Positions 35,001 through 37,583 of a stretch of 37,583 nt of DNA are shown here, one piece after another (the first letter of the stretch is position 1; each line of letters starts with the position of its first letter). The stretch lies in assembly GCA_946613135.1 (NCBI GenBank), contig CAMOFI010000007.1, positions 1 through 37,583 on the forward strand. The letters run 5' to 3'. The translations under genes and the position numbers were made by a program. Source of the stretch: an uncultured Bacteroidales bacterium. Its GTDB lineage: Bacteria > Bacteroidota > Bacteroidia > Bacteroidales > P3. The notes below the pieces were generated by a model, which saw only the letters and a program-made list of their open reading frames with translations, did not search any database and was not told where the DNA came from.

Positions 35001-37583
35001 CATAGTCACTGAAATCAAGACGCATGTGGCGGGCGAAGGCTATCAGGTTCGACCCGAATCGTGCAGCGTGGGCAACGATGGTGTGGCTACCATCGATGTC
35101 GACGACCCCGAATTGGCAGTTCTCTGGACCTATCCCGACAACCAGACAGACACCTCTCGCACCATCACCGGTCTGGCTCATGGCACCTATCACGTCAAAG
35201 TGTATCAGCGCAACAATCCCGACCTCATAGTCTCTCAGAACTACGTCTCTGTCGACTATATCGACACATGCAACATCCTCAAGCCGGTACTCTCTGCCGT
35301 GAGCTACAGCCAATCATGCGATATTCCTGAGGTTGAATTCTACATAAGTGCTATCGGTGGCGTTGCACCCTATTACTACAGCTGGGCCAACCGATACCTG
35401 ACCTATAGTGACAACGGAAGATACACGCTTGTCTGCAACGTCTACGACGCTGTTGGCCACTCTGTGGTGTGCGAACGCACCATCTATATCCGCAGACTGC
35501 AATGCTCGCAAGACCCCAACGAAATCAAGGGTCCCGAAGGCTGGAACGACACGATGCACTATGTCGCTGCCTCCGAGAAGATGATGTATAACATCGCCTT
35601 CGAAAACGACCCCGATTTCGCCACAGCTCCTGCCACGCGCGTATCCATAAGCTATCCTATCCCTGCTTCTCAGGATGTCTCCACCTTCCGTCTCGGCGAC
35701 TTCGGCTTTGGCGACAATGTGTTCTCCGTACCGCAAGGCTCTGCCTACTATAGCCGTCGCCTCGACGTCTCGCAGTCCTTGGGCGTATGGGTCGACGTCA
35801 CCGCTGGCATCGATATCACAAGCCGACGTGCCTTCTGGGTTTTCCAGAGCATCGACCCGCAGACCGGTTTCGAACCGGCCAGCAGCCAGATGGGCTTCCT
35901 GCCAGTCAACGACACAACGGGTAGCGGCGAAGGCTACGTAAGCTTCACCATCACCCCGGCACAGGATGTACAAACCGGCGACACTGTCAACGTCGACGCT
36001 ACCATAGTCTTCGACGACAATGCCCCCATCTCCACCAACCACTGGAAGAACACCTTCGATGCTGTCGCTCCAGCCTCGGCACTGACTATGACAAGAAGCG
36101 AGAACAGCAACAACCTGTCATTCTCCTTCATGGCATCCGACGACATGGGCGGAACTGGTGTGGACCGCGTTGAACTCTATACCTCGGTCGACGACGGTGC
36201 CTACACCTACTACGCCTCTTGCCCCGCCGACAGCAGCCTTGCCTTCGTCATGGACGACGGTAAAATGTACAAATTCATATCGCTTGCTATCGACCACACC
36301 GGCAACCGCGAAGCAATGAAAGACACTCCTGACACGGTGATAAACAACAGCACCGCTCCTACCGACATATTGCTGTCGTCGAACTTCTTCTATGAAAATG
36401 CTTCCGTCGGCAGCGTGGTGGGACGTCTCTCGTCTCTCGACAACGACATCACCCTCCCGTTCCAGTATGCTCTCGTCAGCGGCGATGGCGACAACGACAA
36501 CGCGCTCTTCAGCATTGAAGGCGGACAGCTGCGCACCGCATCCTCGTTCAGCTGCAACGGTAAACTATCCTACAACGTGCGTATACGGACCACCGACATA
36601 ACCAACCTCTCCTACGAAAAGAGCTTCGTAATCTCTGTCATCCAGGAGAACTTCACCAAATACACACCACTCGACCATGCCATCTGCCAAGGCGATGCCT
36701 ATACCTTCGCCAACCGTTCTCTCTCCTTGGCTGGCACCTATAGCGACACCCTTGCCACAACCTTGGGATGCGACTCCATTGTCACCCTGCAGCTGACCGT
36801 CAACCCAACCTACTCGCTTCAGGAGACACATACCGTTTGCGACAGCTTCACTTGGCACGGCAATACCTACACTTCATCTACCAACACGCCTGAACATCTA
36901 TATTCCACGGCATTGGGTTGCGACTCGCTGATTACACTCAATCTGACGGTGAACCACAGCAACTCTGCCATCGAGTCTGTCGACATATGCGACAGCTACA
37001 CATGGCATGGCGAAACATACACCGCTTCAACTTCCACACCCACTTTCACGTCTACCAACGATGCAGGGTGCGACAGTGTAACCACACTCAACCTGACTGT
37101 ACGCAACAGCAATACAGGCATCCACTACGCTGACGTATGCGACAGCTACACTTGGCACGGCAACACCTACACGGCCTCCAACAGCACTGCCACTTTCATA
37201 GAGCAGAACACCGCCGGATGCGACAGCACCGTGACACTCAACCTCACCGTTCGCCACAGCACCTCGGCCATCGAAACCGAAACCGCATGCGACACCTACA
37301 CTTGGCATGGTGACACCTACACCGCTTCGACTTCGACGCCTACCTTCACCACCTCCAACGCTGCAGGATGCGACAGCGTCGTCACGCTCCATCTGACGGT
37401 GAGCTACTCCAACAGTGCCACCGAGCAGATAACCGCATGCGACACCTACACATGGCACGGCGAAACATACACCGCTTCGACTTCGACGCCGACCTTCACC
37501 ACTACCAACGCCGCAGGGTGCGACAGCATCACCACGCTCAACCTCACAGTCAACATGAGCAACTCTGGCATCCACAGCGTTGA
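23023..37583 (+). CDS. Giant multidomain secreted surface protein (partial, open at right edge)
   Basis: One frame runs 4853 codons with no stop from ATG 23023 to the window end; two stop codons (22993, 22996) just upstream fix the start. The product is above 500 kDa and incomplete. A signal peptide (residues 1-26, ending FGAKAQ) is followed by a DLYGDGWNGA domain (27-140), FN3-like domains (142-226, 348-441, 856-943, 1127-1215, 2342-2531) and a module (944-1127) often seen between such domains in Bacteroidetes. Four beta-helix modules (445-2338) and about nine CARDB-like domains (2538-3682) come next. The rest comprises an IPT/TIG-like part (to 3883), a domain beginning DPNEIKGPEGW (4164-4349), a cadherin-like domain (4446-4545, with ENASVGSVVG and DNDNALF) and 50-residue tandem repeats. 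No enzyme motif is visible, so an adhesin or stalk role is inferred. Export by T9SS is likely from family knowledge, but the sorting domain would lie outside the window. Confidence 0.93.
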   Translation, partial: MERNSIFRRIMMCLAFICLIFGAKAQNIGSCTVTVQMHDLYGDGWNGARLIVEQNGNTVASLGFGQWSNQQATDTVAYLTLDSGTVSLSWVSGDYDNECSFSFLNTDGEELFSLSNLQMDKTDSLRFLGSFTNTCINCPRPQNIHLTGRTTTSLDLAWDANGVAYIVEYYQAGSQSGSVTSLTSNSNSLSLTGLTANTPYSVSIRSICSDGDTSNWNNAIFFTECDAIGCDWKVALLDDYDNGFDQSMVVVMHPIGIVLDTVSFSQNFWQINNGHYMEKNISYCPGDQLFLKYFPRYDYANSSQHVLLINSDNDTVSRINISDFGNEYGQFDSLQMLGFHIDTFSISCPSCIAVNGIELTSVDTNSATISWQNTNALSYLIEWGTEIAMEQGGGTRISTTDSSITFSGLSANTQYRFVIAGLCADNDTSQFRQLSFTTWPSMQNRIYVNAASNANIADGRSWASAYNSLYDALQAAHTLHQCYANDIEVWVAAGTYFGDTTYNSNQYANSAFKMQLGVNVYGGFNGTESSLDQRNVAQNPTIIDGNNDRTVLIGEEAGYYIDNNYYQPTGTSVWDGITIQNGSDCGVRIYHGFTLRNCTVRNCSSSYGGGIYSSYATIENCIIEHCQSYNNGGGIYSMNSRITGTTIRDCRTIYSYNGGGIYSSNDTISHCIFYNDTASNGSAIYAYNRTTISNCLIYDNQANNYGTVTLNRSTMVNSNVVRNRSTNTSFAGVYQNDSSSIVNCIVWNNKGYNNIISDQVSISTAINCAVESNMTASNRQDNIILASDNNGIEPDAKYVAFADPDDNDFRLSEESDCINAGTANSLCGSTDLFGNPRVYDNTVDIGCYEAHNEPMCLRPSALTALASSTSAMLRWNSPSSAISTTLEYRESGSNDWSAITGLTTSSYYLTGLSSSTLYEARVSCLCDGAITSQYSDICSFSTECGTGENRVVCIGDSTNTTSSNSLPTNIYYRYSYSQQLFLSSELGGSGIINDVRFRYGSSTAETRRIKIYIATTQNETLSSSTAVNGSNMTLVYNGSVNFNRNTTWTTIPFSQPFDYDGMQNLVLIVVDSTGNYTSSRSFYTSQAGGTRALYQYSDNTIYNINQSYTSWTTTSVRNNIIFDIECPSSSCDRPLLIVDSYTDSSATLTCQTEGDLQLQYRKGTEGEFIDLTPQVSITLFNLAQASHYEVRIRRICSDGDTSAWRNLSFNTLPSNVNRLYVASQERGNGSGTSWENASGDLNWALATAETILTRFGSAPEIWVAEGTYYGGFNMRAGVKVYGGFAGNEPADYDISQRNVSAHASILDGQHQRRVLSQTHDFSSSQWALWDGFIIQNGHATNSQGGGVYMRQFSQLNNCTVRNCHASDNGGGIYTQGSSYSDNRIVISNCHIEGDTSQSYGGGVYLYGATLINSFVANNRTSNYSGGGIYSSSSTLAYNTIVKNHAATYNENSGGGIYNNNTSRIVGCILWGNTQGSGTASAVNNGTICNYCALDNNIYNDSVIHNWMLVSDNAGSLYSPMFVNPDVADGDWHLGEGSICVNRGSDSIYNAIITSISTAPAAVTTDLDGNQRIQQGHIDLGCFESNNSTLQLPVYDRIVYVKPTSSGVGDGTSWNNATDNLNDAQFLAAMNGCDVWVAQGTYYGGFNIHAGVNVYGGFNGDESASFNIENRDLDAHASILDGADSMQVLVSESQSSSNSLPSIWDGFTVRKGFGNNGGGIYLGNNGKTTINRFIVTNCNASNYGGGIYANGSHFTISNSIVNADSANYGGGIYIENGRIENCLVANNTARWQGGGIQAYNANIYGATVVHNLITNNDYDYNGAGIYMDSYSSHISNSIVWGNREQQNSSQVGGSLNSSTFRYCAIELCNSFDNLSQSISLSIENEGSVFSPRFVQPSSGYGHHYNNGEWTLTQGSICINRGNSSYQATLYDLAHNSRIQNDTVDLGCYESPYYGKALPDYGNIIYVKNTASGSADGSSWSNAMDDINNALNIAKSFGVKNVWVAEGVYLGNEQSNNAFTILPGINVYGGFAGNEPADYDLSQRDFDTHTSILDGNNVRRVLNQNSHFSSTTTATWNGFTIRNGNANNTSNGGGAYLRGHTNIVACTFENNNGYYGGAIYVDGGSFTNTVYDADSNKISYYDRTIHLADCKIRNNNAYYGGGLYGNYVSMVGCLFEGNSAYYYGGGVYSSYAYIINTTIVGNNSQNSTSGGLYGSGLRLVNSIVWGNKQGYYSGNFSGSFSTAVASAIENYSLDTNIVNLAAANDGSDLSLNYVRFNDPAEGDYSLHASSQCINIGNDSLYNLAMLAMHSDYYNATSQKDLAGNSRFMGSAIDLGCYETDANTDCPSVMDVRVFDTLASSATVTWTPGGNESQWVVRLRMDDGTFDSTFVSHNDTVTLTGLLLNRNYNVSIRALCDEQSMSFFSIPAHFTTDCDPSTLAPLPDFSSMSPINNETIHNNTIVFTWAAMANATSYDFYFWKASDSEPSEPTLKNLTSASCNYTIPDFSQNHGSLYNWRVVAWNECLSKTSQIMTVQQAHLPNLHVSAFSTSTPRAGQAMTVEWTVTNDGQGATPPGAEWNDYIWVSGHSGVGGGFLYNVDEVLLASVPNLQQLLPGQSYTNSTTVQLPQDYVGDFFFFAFADQYSANNINLTPTGSENIPLPYTPSTTGSPYPYLQSQTTSYPGNFIHSRVEETLESDNFFYIQQTILPPPTPDLTTTNIQHPLNAFSGDTIKIKWQTTNQGDASATGAWSDAVYISDNATFSPNTSTLLGTSTFDGTLMVNESYTDSITAILPISLLTGDYYIFICNDAGNQLYENIYETNNTVSSSQTMAVTMSMPADLAVQAVSSNRDTMSTLGSYTISYSVANVGLRPTGETNWRDVAYLSPTINFDNTTARQIGQKRQNRNMDINDIYNETMQVTIPDSIDDMRYIIVRTDVDNNVFEYTYEDNNTLADSDAVRIYPPDLTVHFDGQYAAVDANRKVTLSWVVANNGGDISNRRIMETIECNNQTVFSETSYYNLPNGYSTTRTAEVVIPCTGTDTAVFTVMIDNMDRIFESDETNNTATTTIHLATPDLTVSDLVLPDTMWSGRTYDATYTVTNNGSAPVDAVITDLFAFGDANTWNGSFARHTRLVQLAAGESKTESVQLTIPNGSEGLRYIHLVTNAGDSICEGYNLASNHTVAGSSQLQLTPYPDLVVTTMELPTDINIGQGLSMDYTIKNQGIAPIYQRAAATKFYISQQSSLNLNNAMLIGSDQQQLNLDIDDSATFGTLLRIPTNINTGLYYLYAVVDPDNEIYEHTYGESNNVTRSKRFSVNQYPLDLTASALTGNDNVEWGNRYTYTLTVSNNASVPTLANIWYDRLYLSEDNTLQASDQLIGSIYHNQQLDAQDSYNVNFTVDIAFGTQPVCYLIAIADATSNNPDMDMNNNVLVKQISVSSVPTADLVMSNAEIIGNVISGQPAQIAYTVTNNSNVDIDSKTWTDKIFLSYNNTYESTDQEIGSTTKRQFSLAAGSSYRDTASFIVPLPLYGEMNIIARANSGGNFYENNTDNNNTYLPVTVSIPQPGDLVVRDIIMEDTIVSGQTIHVSWNVKNIGNNSLSGNNLRSLAYLSTDQTFDANDKLLGNTSSSNVVLAPGAEVGQGLSNRISGLPEGEYYIIVKTDVSNSFNETDDDNNSSVSLFPFTLTVRELTFNTPLADTLFNNLANDYKLNVGDNTDETVRIYLTSEDTASGAVNMIYVAHNTIASNLNYDLSTIDQAVDNPELYIPATDPGYYGISTTGSTSVAVSQPVVIEADILPFELRRVTPDAGGNTGNVTVELIGSRFQPSMQVSLTNENDTIVPVNFVYGNYYSCFVTFDLNGRNVGTYDVNVVNSTEGVAVLNDGFRIEAGQPDNLYTNLLIPQSPRPNRTVVMTLEYVNAGNTDIANPMVQVNSIGESSISLTNEGLADGSTSLLVSLQPEEEVPGILRPGASGTVSIYCHTDGTMIYSVEQVENTWNTGIVTEIKTHVAGEGYQVRPESCSVGNDGVATIDVDDPELAVLWTYPDNQTDTSRTITGLAHGTYHVKVYQRNNPDLIVSQNYVSVDYIDTCNILKPVLSAVSYSQSCDIPEVEFYISAIGGVAPYYYSWANRYLTYSDNGRYTLVCNVYDAVGHSVVCERTIYIRRLQCSQDPNEIKGPEGWNDTMHYVAASEKMMYNIAFENDPDFATAPATRVSISYPIPASQDVSTFRLGDFGFGDNVFSVPQGSAYYSRRLDVSQSLGVWVDVTAGIDITSRRAFWVFQSIDPQTGFEPASSQMGFLPVNDTTGSGEGYVSFTITPAQDVQTGDTVNVDATIVFDDNAPISTNHWKNTFDAVAPASALTMTRSENSNNLSFSFMASDDMGGTGVDRVELYTSVDDGAYTYYASCPADSSLAFVMDDGKMYKFISLAIDHTGNREAMKDTPDTVINNSTAPTDILLSSNFFYENASVGSVVGRLSSLDNDITLPFQYALVSGDGDNDNALFSIEGGQLRTASSFSCNGKLSYNVRIRTTDITNLSYEKSFVISVIQENFTKYTPLDHAICQGDAYTFANRSLSLAGTYSDTLATTLGCDSIVTLQLTVNPTYSLQETHTVCDSFTWHGNTYTSSTNTPEHLYSTALGCDSLITLNLTVNHSNSAIESVDICDSYTWHGETYTASTSTPTFTSTNDAGCDSVTTLNLTVRNSNTGIHYADVCDSYTWHGNTYTASNSTATFIEQNTAGCDSTVTLNLTVRHSTSAIETETACDTYTWHGDTYTASTSTPTFTTSNAAGCDSVVTLHLTVSYSNSATEQITACDTYTWHGETYTASTSTPTFTTTNAAGCDSITTLNLTVNMSNSGIHSV
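24355..25566 (+). other. Beta-helix module 1 of the giant protein
   Basis: Begins RIYVNAASNANIADGRSWAS and VWVAAGTYFG and ends VDIGCYEA, the frame of right-handed beta-helix domains often called choice-of-anchor Q type. GGGIYS turns at 24844, 24916 and 24994 are 24 and 26 residues apart, about one helix coil each, and their codons are nearly identical. Confidence 0.8.
26674..27777 (+). other. Beta-helix module 2 of the giant protein
   Basis: Starts LYVASQERGNGSGTSWENAS, then IWVAEGTYYGGF, VYGGFAGNEPADYDISQRN and ILDG, and ends HIDLGCFE. Coil markers GGG(I/V)Y occur at 27127, 27223, 27295 and 27379. The GGFAGNEPADYD segment is nearly the same as in module 4, also at DNA level. Confidence 0.8.
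27811..28866 (+). other. Beta-helix module 3 of the giant protein
   Basis: Starts IVYVKPTSSGVGDGTSWNNA, then VWVAQGTYYGGFNIHAGVNV, GGFNGDE and ILDG, and ends VDLGCYE. GGG(I)Y coil markers lie at 28171, 28252 and 28324. It follows module 2 with only about 11 residues between them, suggesting a continuous helical rod. Confidence 0.8.
28903..30035 (+). other. Beta-helix module 4 of the giant protein
   Basis: Starts IIYVKNTASGSADGSSWSNA, then VWVAEGVYLG, VYGGFAGNEPADYDLSQRD and ILDG, and ends IDLGCYE. Tyr-rich GGG turns (YYGGGLYG, YYGGGVYS) mark the coils. Confidence 0.8.
30634..34065 (+). other. Array of about nine CARDB-like domains in the giant protein
   Basis: Units of about 110-130 residues each open with a (P/A)DL-x-V strand (near 30634, 31144, 31527, 31897, 32227, 32587, 32959, 33331 and 33694) and close with an acidic-Asn turn such as ETNNT, YEDNN, ESDETNN, DMNNN or TDNNNT. 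These are features of CARDB, an Ig-like adhesion fold. Unit count is by eye and the first unit is the most divergent. Confidence 0.75.
36685..37583 (+). repeat. 150-bp tandem repeats, CDSYTWHG type, in the giant gene
   Basis: Each unit begins with Cys in C-D-(S/T)-(Y/F)-T-W-H-G and has GCDS about 27 residues later, then a (T/V)TLNLTV strand. Unit Cys codons are at 36838, 36988, 37138, 37288 and 37438, exactly 150 bp apart. A degenerate first unit (CQGDAYTFANRSL) starts at 36685, 153 bp earlier. The array continues past the window. The two Cys per unit could form a disulphide. It resembles repeats near the C-terminus of many Bacteroidetes secreted proteins. Confidence 0.92.

Noticed and set aside
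23826-37133. Dozens of short frames on both strands inside the giant gene
   Set aside because: All lie within the single continuous plus-strand frame, which carries clear domains; the short products are low-complexity Ser/Thr/Pro or Val/Gly shadows.
36685-37583. Could the regular repeats be a CRISPR array?
   Set aside because: The period is 150 bp, the repeats are divergent and coding, there are no unique spacers and no cas genes.
23023-37583. Reading the giant protein as a proven T9SS cargo
   Set aside because: The C-terminal sorting domain is not in the window, so secretion by T9SS stays an inference.
1-37583. Defence system, prophage, transposon or toxin-antitoxin genes
   Set aside because: No transposase, integrase, phage structural gene, nuclease-effector pair or terminal repeats were seen; AddB is ordinary repair machinery.

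Overview
The window is chromosomal DNA of a Bacteroidales-type bacterium (Bacteroidetes). The evidence is protein-level resemblance of almost every gene to that order, lipoproteins with relaxed lipoboxes, promoters of the form TTTG-N19-TAnnTTTG instead of -35/-10 boxes, and a giant secreted protein built from modules typical of Bacteroidetes surface proteins. The species cannot be named from what is visible.

Region 1 (1-11485, all minus strand) is the front part of a surface-polysaccharide operon that runs out of the window on the left. It starts at a consensus promoter (11455-11485). It encodes an outer-membrane export lipoprotein (Wza family), a Wzc-type tyrosine kinase/chain-length regulator with an unusual (Tyr-Gly)14 tail, the complete dTDP-L-rhamnose pathway (rfbA, rfbC, rfbD, rfbB) and a WecA/WbpL-like initiating sugar-phosphate transferase. 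These are followed by four genes matching the Wbp route to UDP-2,3-diacetamido-glucuronate (wbpB, wbpD, wbpE and a truncated wbpA-like gene). Many junctions are ATGA or short overlaps, so translation is probably coupled. In Porphyromonas gingivalis the Wbp pathway supplies the sugar that links type IX secretion (T9SS) cargo to anionic LPS, which may matter for region 4.

Region 2 (11553-19198, plus strand) is housekeeping: a solitary AddB-like helicase/nuclease subunit with its Fe-S cysteines, then a tight cluster of an OmpA-like/TPR lipoprotein, pssA (phosphatidylserine synthase), queA (queuosine synthesis) and comF. Region 3 (19477-22708) holds a tRNA-Ala, pyrH, frr, a birA-type biotin ligase without a DNA-binding domain, and on the minus strand an unrecognised lipoprotein.

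Region 4 (23023-37583, plus strand) is one uninterrupted reading frame of at least 4853 codons, still open at the right edge and filling 39% of the window. It encodes a signal peptide, fibronectin-III-like domains, four right-handed beta-helix modules, about nine CARDB-like domains, an IPT/TIG-like domain, a cadherin-like domain and an exact 150-bp tandem repeat of a Cys-Asp-Ser-Tyr-Thr-Trp-His-Gly motif. It looks like a cell-surface adhesin or stalk protein. Its C-terminus, where a T9SS sorting domain would sit, is outside the window.

I see no CRISPR array, insertion sequence, prophage, toxin-antitoxin pair or recognisable defence system. The best candidates for something new are the giant protein, the (YG)14 kinase tail, a poly-C tract at the start of the initiating transferase, and the possible link between the Wbp sugar and T9SS surface anchoring.
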